Part shown: positions 17,807-26,074 of the stretch, piece by piece
Layout: each line of letters begins with the position of its first letter
Position numbering within the stretch: the stretch's first letter is position 1
DNA from: Blastochloris sulfoviridis
Lineage (GTDB): Bacteria; Pseudomonadota; Alphaproteobacteria; Rhizobiales; Xanthobacteraceae
Length of the DNA stretch: 64,000 bases
Direction: 5' to 3'
Assembly (NCBI RefSeq): GCF_008630065.1
Contig: NZ_VWPL01000001.1
Coordinates: 62,001-126,000, forward strand
Made by a program: the position numbers and the translations under genes
The notes under the pieces: model-generated
The model's database searches: none
What the model was told of the DNA's origin: nothing
What the model saw: the letters and a program-made list of their open reading frames with translations, nothing else

Positions 17807-18097
17807 TCAGCGGCAGCCGTACTGCCGCTCCAGCGCGCGGATCTGCTGGATGCGGGCGCGGTCGGCGCGCGACAGCGGGATGCTCGCCTCATTGTCATAG
17901 AGGCAGCCGGCATTGCCGAAATAGGAGATGGCGCGGGCCGTCTTGAAGCAATAGCCGTTGGCCTTGTAGATCGAGTTCCGCTCGACCCACAGATCCTGGC
18001 AGGCGTTCTGGGCCCAGGTCGGCGCGGCGGACGCGCCGAGAACGACGAGCGCGGCAAGGGCTGCAATGATGGTGCGGGCTGCAATGATGGTGCGCAT
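17807..18097 (-). CDS. small exported YARHG-domain protein
   Basis: 96 aa from the ATG at 18097 (gggaga upstream). Signal peptide to about residue 29 (PTWAQ). The mature part CQDLWVERNSIYKANGYCF followed by AISYFGNAGC matches the extracellular YARHG domain with its conserved Cys pair. The function is unknown. The start of the signal peptide is encoded by an 18-bp direct duplication (about 18060-18095, giving RTIIAARTIIAA). Confidence 0.85.
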   Translation of the reverse strand: MRTIIAARTIIAALAALVVLGASAAPTWAQNACQDLWVERNSIYKANGYCFKTARAISYFGNAGCLYDNEASIPLSRADRARIQQIRALERQYGCR

Positions 18098-18189
18098 GGC
18101 GTCTTCTCCCAAGACAAGCGTGTCCCATGACGTGCGCGCCGTGACGCGCGGGGGAAGACACGGCTGGCGCAGCCGCAGTCTATACGAGA

Positions 18190-18221
18190 ATCCGGCCCGG
18201 CCAGCGCTGGCCGGGCCGGAT
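18190..18221. terminator. perfect 32-bp palindrome after the proline-rich gene
   Basis: atccggcccggccagc is followed at once by its exact inverse complement. It begins five bases after the stop codon of the proline-rich protein gene. No good T run follows on either strand, so it may act as an mRNA-stabilising or weak termination hairpin. Confidence 0.65.
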
Positions 18222-18226
18222 CTGTC

Positions 18227-18574
18227 TCAAATCACGTTGCCGCGCCTGGGGCCGATCCCCGGGAAGTAGCACCGGCAGGGCGCACCGCGCGGCGCGGGCT
18301 CGCCGAGGCCGCAGGTGCCGCGCGCCGTGTAGCAGGCGCGGCCCCACCGGCGCGGCGGCGGCGGACCGTAGCCGGGCGCCGGCCGATACCCCCAGTGCGG
18401 CGGCGGGGGCGGCGGCGGACCCCAGCGGCGCGGCGGCGGCGGGGGCGGCGGCGGGCCCCAATACTGCGCCACCTGGAATTCGGCGTCCTGCTGCGCCGAC
18501 GCGGGCGACGACAGGGCGGCGACGCCGAGCAGCATCGCTGCGGCAGTACCTGCGATCACAAGTCGCGAAAACAT
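18227..18574 (-). CDS. small exported proline-rich protein
   Basis: 115 aa. Signal peptide 1-27 (ASAQ), then two runs of eight and seven prolines (WGPPPP..., each bounded by RRWG or HWG) and a C-terminal Cys-containing part (RACYTARGTCGLGE, CRCYFPGIGP). Proline/aromatic repeats of this kind occur in rhizobial small envelope proteins of unknown role. The ATG at 18574 is chosen because a signal peptide starts there. A perfect palindrome follows the stop codon. Confidence 0.7.
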   Translation of the reverse strand: MFSRLVIAGTAAAMLLGVAALSSPASAQQDAEFQVAQYWGPPPPPPPPRRWGPPPPPPPHWGYRPAPGYGPPPPRRWGRACYTARGTCGLGEPAPRGAPCRCYFPGIGPRRGNVI

Positions 18575-19018
18575 GTCAATTCGTCCATTTCTGCCCATTT
18601 CTCGGGCGGATTGAACCCCGGATCCGGGTTTCACCGAAGCCTGCTTGGATGCGAGACCCGAAGATGGCCTTGTGATCCTCGGAGTATCGTCTTGCCAAAC
18701 ATCCTCGTCGAAAAAGAGGAGATTTGGTGAGCGGATTACGAAATGCCTGCTTGTTCTGCTGGTTTCGTCTTTCATGCGGCTTCCTGTCGATCCCTTCGGG
18801 ATACCGGAAGCGGTCTCGCCCCCCTGCGCCGCGCAGCGCCCGGCCGTGGCGAGCGATAATTTCAGACAACGCGCATGAATAAGGTCTGAACGAAACGAAA
18901 GCGCCCGCCGGTCGGAGACGACCGGCGGGCGCTTTGTCATGTGCTTGGTTTACCGGAATTTCGCCGTGCCTTCTTCAGGCCTTTCGCACGGCGGCCATCC
19001 GGGCTCCCGGAGAAGCGC
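18575..19018. other. intergenic region with dyad core and pccB terminator
   Basis: Between the proline-rich gene and pccB. It contains a copy of the atcccgaagggat dyad at about 18780-18812 and the terminator at 18898-18935. I see no convincing gene in the rest. Confidence 0.6.
18898..18935 (-). terminator. terminator downstream of pccB
   Basis: Sixteen-base arms aaagcgcccgccggtc / gaccggcgggcgcttt with a six-base loop. It lies 83 bp past the pccB stop and is followed on the minus strand by ttcgtttcg. Confidence 0.85.
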
Positions 19019-20557
19019 TCAAAGCGGCAGGTTGTCGTGCTTCTTGGGCGGCTGTTCGAGCTTCTTGGTGCGCAGCATCGCCAGTGCCCGCGCCACGCGC
19101 AGGCGGGTGGCGTGCGGCATGATCACCTCGTCGATGTAGCCGCGCTCGGCCGCCACGAACGGCGACAGGAAGCGCTGCTCATACTCCTCGGTGCGCTTGG
19201 CGATCTTCTCGGGATCGTCCATGTCCTGGCGGAAGATGATCTCGACCGCGCCCTTGGCGCCCATCACCGCGATCTGCGCCGACGGCCAGGCGTAATTGAC
19301 GTCGGTGCCGATGTGCTTGGACGACATCACGTCGTAGGCACCGCCAAACGCCTTGCGGGTGATCACGGTGACCAGCGGCACGGTGGCCTGGGTGAAGGCG
19401 AACAAGAGCTTGGCGCCATGCTTGATCAGGCCGCCATATTCCTGCGCGGTGCCCGGCAGGAAGCCCGGCACGTCGACGAAGGTGACGATCGGGATCTCGA
19501 AGGCGTCGCAGAAGCGCACGAAGCGCGCCGCCTTGCGCGAGGCGTCGGAATCGAGCACGCCGGCCAGCACCATCGGCTGGTTGGCGACGATGCCGACCGT
19601 GCGGCCCTCGATGCGGCCGAAGCCGGTGACCATGTTGCGGGCGAAATTGGCCTGGATCTCGAAGAAATCGCCCTCGTCCACGACCTTCAGGATCAGCTCC
19701 TTCATGTCGTAGGGCTTGTTCGGGTTGTCCGGCACCAGCGTGTCGAGCGAATGGTCGATGCGCGCCGGATCGTCGAACGACGGCCACATCGGCACGCCGT
19801 CGATATTGTTCGACGGCAGGAAGTCGAGCAGGCGGCGGATCTGCAGCAGGCACTCGACGTCGTTCTCGAACGCGCCGTCGGCCACCGACGACTTGGTGAT
19901 GTGGACCTGGGCGCCGCCCAGCTCCTCGGACGTGACGGTTTCGTTCGTGACCGTCTTCACCACCTCCGGGCCGGTGACGAACATGTAGGAGGAGCCGCGC
20001 ACCATGAAGATGAAGTCGGTCATGGCCGGCGAGTAGACGTCGCCGCCGGCGCACGGCCCCATGATCACCGAGATCTGCGGCACCACGCCCGAGGCGATGA
20101 CGTTGCGCTTGAACACCTCGCCATAGCCGCCGAGCGCGGCCACGCCCTCCTGGATGCGGGCGCCGCCGGCATCGAACAGGCCGACGATGGGCGCGCGCAC
20201 GCGCAGCGCCAGCTCCTGGATCTTGACCATCTTCTGGGCGTGCGCTTCCGACAGCGAGCCGCCGAACACGGTGAAGTCCTTGGCGAAAACGCAGACCGTG
20301 CGGCCATTGACGGTGCCCCAGCCGATGACCACGCCGTCGCCGGGAACCTTGGTCTTTTCCATGCCGAAGTCGTCGCAGCGGTGCTGGACGAACATGTCGA
20401 ACTCTTCGAACGAGCCGGGATCGAGCAGGAGCTCGATGCGCTCGCGGGCGGTCAGCTTGCCGCGGTTATGCTGCGCCTCGATGCGCCGGGTGCCACCGCC
20501 AAGACGCGCGTGGGCACGCCGTTCCTCAAGCTTCTCCAGAATATTCTTCACCGTCAT
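19019..20557 (-). CDS. pccB: propionyl-CoA carboxylase, beta (carboxyltransferase) subunit
   Basis: 512 aa with N- and C-terminal crotonase-like carboxyltransferase halves. Motifs: [21 protein letters not shown], the oxyanion glycines [23 protein letters not shown] (quoted in two parts: [19 protein letters not shown]), and in the second half [16 protein letters not shown] and [13 protein letters not shown]. It transfers CO2 from biotin on PccA to propionyl-CoA. The ATG at 20557 directly abuts AGGAG. The GTG two codons later (20551) has ideal spacing and may be the true start. It is separated from pccA by three unrelated genes. Confidence 0.94.
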   Translation of the reverse strand: MTVKNILEKLEERRAHARLGGGTRRIEAQHNRGKLTARERIELLLDPGSFEEFDMFVQHRCDDFGMEKTKVPGDGVVIGWGTVNGRTVCVFAKDFTVFGGSLSEAHAQKMVKIQELALRVRAPIVGLFDAGGARIQEGVAALGGYGEVFKRNVIASGVVPQISVIMGPCAGGDVYSPAMTDFIFMVRGSSYMFVTGPEVVKTVTNETVTSEELGGAQVHITKSSVADGAFENDVECLLQIRRLLDFLPSNNIDGVPMWPSFDDPARIDHSLDTLVPDNPNKPYDMKELILKVVDEGDFFEIQANFARNMVTGFGRIEGRTVGIVANQPMVLAGVLDSDASRKAARFVRFCDAFEIPIVTFVDVPGFLPGTAQEYGGLIKHGAKLLFAFTQATVPLVTVITRKAFGGAYDVMSSKHIGTDVNYAWPSAQIAVMGAKGAVEIIFRQDMDDPEKIAKRTEEYEQRFLSPFVAAERGYIDEVIMPHATRLRVARALAMLRTKKLEQPPKKHDNLPL

Positions 20558-21090
20558 CTCCTGCCCGCGTGGCGCCGCGGGTGCTTAACACCAACAGCCG
20601 GTGACGCAAATCCCACCTTGGACCGAAAAGCGTGTGACGGGCGAGCGCTGCGTGCAATCGAGATGCGCGCCCGTTTCAGGCCTGGCTCTTCGGGCCTGGC
20701 TCGTCAGGCTTGGCTCTTCAGGCATGGGCTCCCGCGAGCCTGAGGCCCCTGGTCGGAGCCCTTGCCCGCGACGGCGACCCGGCGCTTGGGCGAGGTCGCA
20801 GGAATATTCTATCCATGGTTGCGCAATTAACCTTGCGGACACCATGAAACCCGTTGCCGTTCCGAGCGGATCGAAGTCACCGCCCGCTGGACTCGCCCAC
20901 CGCGTTCTAACGCAAGGAGACAAAGTCTCCGTAGCGGCAGCCCTCGACGCCATCAATCGCAGGACGCGACCAGATCGGCCCTCGAACGCCCGACCCAGAG
21001 AGGCGGGTGCAAGGGGATCGCCAGGCCATCGGCTGCGATTTCCGCACGTCTGCCGGCGCACCGGCGCGTGCTTCGCGTCAGGAGTAGGAT
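20558..21090. other. 533-bp intergenic region, no gene seen
   Basis: Between pccB (minus) and the EF-hand gene (plus), so it should hold both promoters. A short imperfect repetition of ggcctggctcttc-like words lies at about 20680-20722. No reading frame with convincing composition was found. Confidence 0.5.
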
Positions 21091-21882
21091 ATGTCCGTAT
21101 CGAGTATCGGGTCTTCGAGTTCGTCCAACCTGTGGCAGCTGCTCAAATCGCTGGCAGCGTCACAGGCGGAGACTGCGTCGCGCGCCTCGGAAGCCGACAC
21201 GGCCGGCGCCACCGAAACGATCACGCTCTCCACCAATGACGATGCGGCAACGGCGTCCGCGTCGTTTTCGTTCAGCAGCGAGCTGATGTCGTTTCTGCTG
21301 AGCCTGCAGCAGATTTCGGCCTCCTCATCGGCCTCCGAGGCCTCTTCGGAGACGTCGAGCGCGCAAGATGTTTCGGCCGTTGCATCCGCGACCGGCGGAT
21401 CGCCGCTGGACCGCCTGTTCAGCGCGATCGATGCCGACTCGAGCGGCGACATTTCCGAAGACGAGTTCTCATCCTTCGTGAGCGCGCTCGGTGGTTCGTC
21501 CGAGGAGGCCAGCCAGATCTATGCCGCCCTTGATGCCGATGGCGATGGCGCGGTGAGCAAGGACGACCTTGCTTCTGCATTGCCGCCGCCGCCCCCGCCG
21601 CAGGGACCGCCGCCGGCCGAACAGGAGGCTGCCGCGAGCCTGGTTTCGGCTCTCGACACGGATGGCGACGGCTCGGTGTCCCAGGAGGAGCTGGAAGCGC
21701 TGGCATCGAGCGCCGGCGGCACCGCGGAGGAGGCCGAAGCCATTCTGGAGTTGTTCGATACCGACAAGAGCGGCACGCTGAGCGCCGAGGAGCTGGCCGT
21801 TCAGCTTCAGGCTCTGTTCCAGGCCTTCCACGCCGATCGCGCCGCCGGGACGTCGGCGGCTGGCGGTTCGGCCGCGGCCTGA
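21091..21882 (+). CDS. four-EF-hand calcium-binding protein
   Basis: 263 aa, no Cys and no classical signal peptide. The first 100 residues are Ser/Ala rich. Four canonical EF-hand loops follow, starting at about D114 (DADSSGDISEDE), D148 (DADGDGAVSKDD), D189 (DTDGDGSVSQEE) and D223 (DTDKSGTLSAEE). They form two pairs separated by a poly-Pro linker at about 165-175. Each loop has acidic or Ser/Asn residues in the Ca2+ positions, so all four look competent. Relatives (EF-hand/XopAW-like) occur in plant-associated and aquatic proteobacteria. Calcium buffering, sensing or non-classical secretion are all possible. Confidence 0.88.
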   Translation: MSVSSIGSSSSSNLWQLLKSLAASQAETASRASEADTAGATETITLSTNDDAATASASFSFSSELMSFLLSLQQISASSSASEASSETSSAQDVSAVASATGGSPLDRLFSAIDADSSGDISEDEFSSFVSALGGSSEEASQIYAALDADGDGAVSKDDLASALPPPPPPQGPPPAEQEAAASLVSALDTDGDGSVSQEELEALASSAGGTAEEAEAILELFDTDKSGTLSAEELAVQLQALFQAFHADRAAGTSAAGGSAAA

Positions 21883-21912
21883 CCCAACCTTCCCAGCTCT
21901 CCGGATGCGGCT

Positions 21913-22707
21913 TCAGCGGACGTCGCGGATCACCAGAACCGCGGCGTCCCATTCCTTCTTTCGGAAGGCGCGGCGCGCCATCGCCTGCTCGTCGCGGCCC
22001 CAGAACGCCATCTGCCAGTCCTCGTCGACATGGACGGCGTCCCAGCCGGCCTCCGGCGTCAGCGCGTCCTGCGCCACCGCCAGCGCGATGAGTGCCGAGC
22101 CGGCGAGCGCGGTCAGCGTATAGAGCGCGCCCAGCGCAAAGGGCGGCACGGCTTCCACCGCCCGGCGCACCGCGTCGATCGCGGTCTCGGTCTGGCCGAC
22201 GAACGTCACGCCCTCGGACAGCATGAAGCGCGCGCCCAGCCGCTCGTGGGCGAACGCCAGCACCGGATCCCAGACCTCGGCCTGCCGCGCCACCAGCCCG
22301 GCCGGCTCGGCGGCGCGGTAGCAGACAAGATCCGAGCCGGCATATTTGACGATCTCGTCGATGACGGCCTGCAGCTTGCCCTCGCCCACCACCTCGTCGA
22401 GCGTGACATTGACCAGCCGGGTCAGCGGCATGGTGGCGGGGTCGATCACTTGACCTTGCGCCGACCACTCGGCCGCCAGCGCCTCGGCCAGCGTGCGGGT
22501 CGGCACCGCCAGCGGCTGGCCGCGCGGCGTCTTGGGGGTGCGGCCGTCGAGCTGGACGGCCCAGCCGTCCGCCCCCTCCTCCACCGTCACCGCGGCATAG
22601 AAGCGCTTGGGCAGTTGCGGCCGCATGGCGCGCTGGGCCGCGCGCATCGGGTCGAGCTCCGGCGCGGGCCCTTCGAGATCGGCGAGGAGGTCGCGGATAT
22701 TGCTCAT
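21913..22707 (-). CDS. ATP12-family chaperone (F1-ATPase assembly)
   Basis: 264 aa. Matches the ATP12 family: RFYAAVTVEEGADGWAVQLDGR with KTPRGQPL near the N terminus, EWSAQGQVIDPATMPLTRL (quoted: AEWSAQG, MPLTRLVN), DLVCYRA and W-D-P-V. In mitochondria Atp12 holds the alpha subunit during F1 assembly, and alphaproteobacterial homologues are presumed to do the same. The ATG at 22707 is used. The frame continues upstream only through a repeat element. Confidence 0.9.
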   Translation of the reverse strand: MSNIRDLLADLEGPAPELDPMRAAQRAMRPQLPKRFYAAVTVEEGADGWAVQLDGRTPKTPRGQPLAVPTRTLAEALAAEWSAQGQVIDPATMPLTRLVNVTLDEVVGEGKLQAVIDEIVKYAGSDLVCYRAAEPAGLVARQAEVWDPVLAFAHERLGARFMLSEGVTFVGQTETAIDAVRRAVEAVPPFALGALYTLTALAGSALIALAVAQDALTPEAGWDAVHVDEDWQMAFWGRDEQAMARRAFRKKEWDAAVLVIRDVR

Positions 22708-22766
22708 GCTATTCGGTTTCCGGTTGATCAACTCGGAATGGTGGCCGGCTGGGAACCGCCTTCTTT

Positions 22767-22917
22767 CCCTCTCCCCTTGCGGGAGAGGGTGCCGAGCGGT
22801 CTTTAGATCGCGAGGCGGGTGAGGGGTAAACCTTCCAGCATCAGCCGTATGCACCCCTCACCCGGCCCGACCTCGCTTCGCTCGGTCGTGCCACCCTCTC
22901 CCGCAAGGGGAGAGGGA
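22767..22917. repeat. family B palindromic repeat, copy 1
   Basis: Begins ccctctccccttgcgggaga and ends with the near-inverse cccgcaaggggagaggg. Between them lie ggcgggtgaggggt and its inverse acccctcacccgg. The whole forms a long nested hairpin. Copies at 32.66-32.84 and 40.07-40.22 kb. Confidence 0.88.
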
Positions 22918-22954
22918 AGAAAGAAGGCGAGTTCATCACCCGGAAACGGCTCGA

Positions 22955-23629
22955 TCAGCCGGTTTTCGTGTCGCACAGGCGTTCGAACGCCGGCAGGAAG
23001 GCCGCGAAGTCGTCGAGCACGGCGTGGGCGCCGGCCGCCGCCAGCGCCGCCGGGGGATGATAGCCCCAGCCCGCGCCGATCGGCAGGGCGCCGGCCGCCC
23101 GCGTCATCTCCATGTCGAAGGTGGTGTCGCCGAGCAGCACGGTCTCGGCTGCGCCGGCCCCGGCCTCGGCCATGGCGGCGAACACCATGTCCGGCGCCGG
23201 CTTGGACGGATGGTCGTCGGCGGTCTGCACCGTGGCGAAGGCGTCCTTGAGCCCGTGCAGATCCAGCATGCGGTCGACGCCGCGGCGCGACTTGCCGGTG
23301 GCGAGGCCGAGCGTCACGCCGTCGCGCTGCGCCAGCGCGTCGATCACCGCCCTTGCTCCGGGAAACAGCGGCGCCTGCTGGGCCGGATCAGCGCTCAGCC
23401 GGAAGAACGCCTGCTTGTAGGCATCGGCGAAGCTTTCGGCCGGAAACGCCGGATCGTCGCCCGCCAGCATGGCGAAGGCCTGCGGCAGCGACAGGCCGAC
23501 CACCGACAGGATCGCATTCCGCGCGGGCGGCGGGCGGTCGTGCGCCCGATAGGCGTCCTCCATCGCCGCGACGATGAGGTGCTGGCTGTCGATGAGGGTG
23601 CCGTCGACGTCGAACAGGACGAGCTTCAC
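22955..23629 (-). CDS. HAD-family phosphatase (phosphoglycolate phosphatase-like)
   Basis: 224 aa. HAD motif I LFDVDGTLID (nucleophile Asp at about residue 6), motif II GLATGKSRRG, motif III/IV KPAPDM and LLGDTTFDMEM. Closest in pattern to Gph-like haloacid dehalogenase hydrolases, and the substrate is uncertain. GTG start at 23629, its GTGA overlapping the stop of the small membrane protein gene, which shows translational coupling. Third gene of the rluC operon. Confidence 0.88.
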   Translation of the reverse strand: MKLVLFDVDGTLIDSQHLIVAAMEDAYRAHDRPPPARNAILSVVGLSLPQAFAMLAGDDPAFPAESFADAYKQAFFRLSADPAQQAPLFPGARAVIDALAQRDGVTLGLATGKSRRGVDRMLDLHGLKDAFATVQTADDHPSKPAPDMVFAAMAEAGAGAAETVLLGDTTFDMEMTRAAGALPIGAGWGYHPPAALAAAGAHAVLDDFAAFLPAFERLCDTKTG

Positions 23630-23910
23630 GGCCTGGTCGCCCGCTCGCCCGAGGTTTCGCCGTCCGTCTCCTCCAGGCGGCGCAGCAGGCGGTCCTGCGC
23701 CTCGGCCAGGGCGTTGATGCGCCCGCGCAGCACCTTGACCTCGGCGACCAGCTCGCCGATCCGCGGATCGCGGAAGGACGCGAACCACGGCGCGCGCCGG
23801 GCGAACACCACCACCATGCCGGTGAGCATCAGCACCAGGACGGCCACTGCGATCAGGCTGAAGGACGAATCGGACATCGGTGCAAACCCGTGTGTGCCGC
23901 GAACGATCAC
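23626..23910 (-). CDS. small single-pass membrane protein, function unknown
   Basis: 94 aa from the GTG at 23910 (overlapping the rluC stop as GTGA), or 83 aa from the ATG at 23877. One N-terminal membrane helix (LIAVAVLVLMLTGMVVVFA), then a heptad-like stretch (IGELVAEVKVLRGRINALAEAQDRLLRRLEE, here named by its ends IGELVAEV and LLRRLEE) predicted as a coiled coil. The start is uncertain. Its place between a pseudouridine synthase and a phosphatase is probably only operon packing. Confidence 0.7.
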   Translation of the reverse strand: MIVRGTHGFAPMSDSSFSLIAVAVLVLMLTGMVVVFARRAPWFASFRDPRIGELVAEVKVLRGRINALAEAQDRLLRRLEETDGETSGERATRP

Positions 23911-25517
23911 TCGTCCGGCGCATCCTCGATGGGATCATAGCGCTTGGCATCGAAGCCGAGCAGGTTCCACGACTGCGCCATGTGGTCCGGCAGCGGCGCG
24001 CTGACGTCGATCGTGCCGCCGCGCGGATGGGGAATGACGATGCGCCGCGCGTGCAGGTGCAGGCGGTTCTGCATGCCGCCCGGCAGATCCCAGTTCTCGA
24101 CCTCGAAATATTTCGGGTCGCCGACGATGGGGTGGCCGATGGTCGCAGCGTGGACGCGCAGCTGATGGGTGCGGCCGGTGACCGGCTTCATCGACAGCCA
24201 GGCGAGCTTGGCGCCGGCGGTTTCCACCACCGCATAATAGCTGACGGCGTGGGAGGCGCCCTCCTCGCCGTGGCGGGCGACGCGCATGCGCTCGCTCTCC
24301 TCGCCCTCGCCGCGGGCGATGAAGGTCGAGACCCGGCCCTGCTTGGGCTTCGGCACGCCCTTGACCAGCGCCCAATAGATCTTGCGCGCCCCGCGGGCGC
24401 GGAAGCTCTTCGTCAGCTCGGTCGCCGCCTTGCGGGTCTTGGCGATGACGAGGCAGCCCGTCGTGTCGCGGTCGAGCCGGTGGACGAGGCGCGGCCGCTC
24501 GCCGCGGGAATCGGCCAGCGCCATCAAGAGGCCGTCGACGTGGCGGGTCATGCCGCTGCCACCCTGCACCGCAAGGCCGAACGGCTTGTTGATGACCATC
24601 ACGTCGGCGTCCTCGAACAGCACCAGCGGCGCCAGGGTCGCCCGTGCCTTGGCGGCGGCCTCGCTGTCGCGCTGGGGCTTCGGCGCCAGCGACAGCGGCG
24701 GCAGCCGCACCTGCTGGCCGGCGATGATGCGGTCCTTGCCGTCGGCGCGCTTGCCGTCGAGCCGCACCTCGCCCTTCCTCACGATGCGCTGGATGTGAGC
24801 GAACGACAGGCCGGGGAACTTGGACTCGATGAACCGGTCGAGCCGCATGCCGGCCTCGTCCGGCTTGACGCCGACCACCTGCACCGAGGTGGTGATCTGC
24901 TGGGTGGCGCTGGGTTCGGGCGCCGCCACGGTCTTCACCGGCTTGGCTGGCGCCGCCCGCGACGGCTTCTCGAACCCGGATTTGGCAAGACCGGGCTTGG
25001 CAAAACCGGGCTTGGCAAAACCGGGCTTGGCCCGGCCCGATGCCGGCCGGCTGGATCGGAGCTGGCCGGCACCGGACTGGCCGAACTTGCCGGCTCCGGC
25101 TTGTCCGCGTCCCGCGCCCCGCGTCCCCACCGCCTTGCCGCCGGGCCGGCCGCTGCGCGGCGCCTCATCGGCGACATCACCCTCGTCGAACCGCGGGCGC
25201 CCAACTCGGCGGCTGCCGGACCGCGGCTCGTCTTGAGCGCCGTCCGACTCCCAGTCCCGATCCGGCTCCCAAGTCCGGTCCGATTCCCAGTCCCGGTCCG
25301 ATGTCCGGCCTTCGGCCGGCTTGACCGAAGCCCTGCCCTTCGGCGCGTGGCCGCCAGCCTTGTCGTCGAACCGGGTCTTGTCGCCGAACCGGGGTTTGGA
25401 CGGCCCCTTGCCCGCCGGCTTGCCCGACGCCCGCCCCGGCTTCGCGGTGCGATCGCGCGGTCCGGCGGTCTGCCGGCCGCCGCCCGGCTGGCGCGGCCCC
25501 TGCCGCCCGCTTCTCAT
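23907..25517 (-). CDS. rluC: RluC/RluD-type 23S rRNA pseudouridine synthase with long disordered N-terminal tail
   Basis: 536 aa, against about 320 for usual RluC. The C-terminal 320 residues hold an S4 domain (GMRLDRFIESKFPGLSFAHIQ region, KGEVRLDGKR) and the synthase core with catalytic Asp in HRLDRDTTG and the GRTHQLRVH motif. It makes pseudouridines in 23S rRNA. The first ~210 residues are Gly/Arg/Lys/Pro rich and unstructured, with short tandem units (KPGFA x3-4, DRDWESD twice). The ATG at 25517 is supported by gggaggg. It starts a coupled three-gene operon. Confidence 0.88.
   Translation of the reverse strand: MRSGRQGPRQPGGGRQTAGPRDRTAKPGRASGKPAGKGPSKPRFGDKTRFDDKAGGHAPKGRASVKPAEGRTSDRDWESDRTWEPDRDWESDGAQDEPRSGSRRVGRPRFDEGDVADEAPRSGRPGGKAVGTRGAGRGQAGAGKFGQSGAGQLRSSRPASGRAKPGFAKPGFAKPGLAKSGFEKPSRAAPAKPVKTVAAPEPSATQQITTSVQVVGVKPDEAGMRLDRFIESKFPGLSFAHIQRIVRKGEVRLDGKRADGKDRIIAGQQVRLPPLSLAPKPQRDSEAAAKARATLAPLVLFEDADVMVINKPFGLAVQGGSGMTRHVDGLLMALADSRGERPRLVHRLDRDTTGCLVIAKTRKAATELTKSFRARGARKIYWALVKGVPKPKQGRVSTFIARGEGEESERMRVARHGEEGASHAVSYYAVVETAGAKLAWLSMKPVTGRTHQLRVHAATIGHPIVGDPKYFEVENWDLPGGMQNRLHLHARRIVIPHPRGGTIDVSAPLPDHMAQSWNLLGFDAKRYDPIEDAPDE
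24976..25030. repeat. 15-bp tandem repeat within rluC tail
   Basis: Units of ccgggcttggcaaaa type at 24976, 24991, 25006 and 25021 (last one diverging). On the minus strand they encode repeated Lys-Pro-Gly-Phe/Leu-Ala. Confidence 0.85.
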
Positions 25518-25710
25518 GATGCCCTCCCGCACCGGCGCGCGCCGGCCGGCGCGGCGATGGCAGGCTTGTGTCCATTGAAAACCATAGCGGGGCCATAGCA
25601 CGCCGCAGGCGCCTGCGAAACGCGCGATTCTGCCCCGGTCCCGGCTGCCGGACGGCCCGCCGAAGCCGCCCGAAAGCGGCGAAATGCGGCGGCATGCCCG
25701 CACGCGATCC

Positions 25711-25738
25711 TTGACAATGCGGCGCGCGACAATAGGGT
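25711..25738 (+). promoter_or_regulatory. sigma-70-type promoter of rpmG
   Basis: TTGACA at 25711-25716 and TAGGGT at 25733-25738, 16-bp spacer, 55 bp before the rpmG ATG. The -35 box is a perfect consensus match. Confidence 0.6.
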
Positions 25739-25793
25739 GCCGCAACTTTGCAGAACTGCGCGGCGCCGGCTGGGCGCGCGAGAGGGTTTGACA

Positions 25794-25961
25794 ATGGCCA
25801 AGGCCGCAACGATCAAGATCAAGCTCGTGTCGACCGCCGACACCGGCTATTTCTATGTGACGAAGAAGAACTCGCGCACGATGACCGAGAAGCTTTCCAA
25901 GAAGAAGTACGACCCGGTCGCGAAGAAGCACGTCGAGTTCAAGGAAGCCAAGATCAAGTGA
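25794..25961 (+). CDS. rpmG: 50S ribosomal protein L33
   Basis: 55 aa, [20 protein letters not shown] followed by YVTKKNSRT and [18 protein letters not shown]. Typical alphaproteobacterial L33 that lacks the CxxC zinc cysteines of the other L33 type. It stands alone with its own promoter and a terminator shortly after the stop. Confidence 0.97.
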   Translation: MAKAATIKIKLVSTADTGYFYVTKKNSRTMTEKLSKKKYDPVAKKHVEFKEAKIK

Positions 25962-25983
25962 TCGGCGGCATCCAGATCTGAAC

Positions 25984-26013
25984 AAAAAAAGGCGCCACTT
26001 GGCGCCTTTTTTA
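25984..26013. terminator. bidirectional terminator between rpmG and ackA
   Basis: aaaaaaaggcgcc / ggcgcctttttta with a four-base loop. T runs on both strands serve rpmG (plus) and ackA (minus). Confidence 0.92.
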
Positions 26014-26074
26014 TTTTAGCCGGATGACCTCCACCCAGATGAATAGGCGTCCTTCTGCCGCGGCGAAGGCAGAA

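Noticed and set aside
22708-22854. 49-residue N-terminal extension of the ATP12 protein
   Set aside because: It translates a family B repeat, giving the typical HPLPQGERER sequence, and is not conserved protein.
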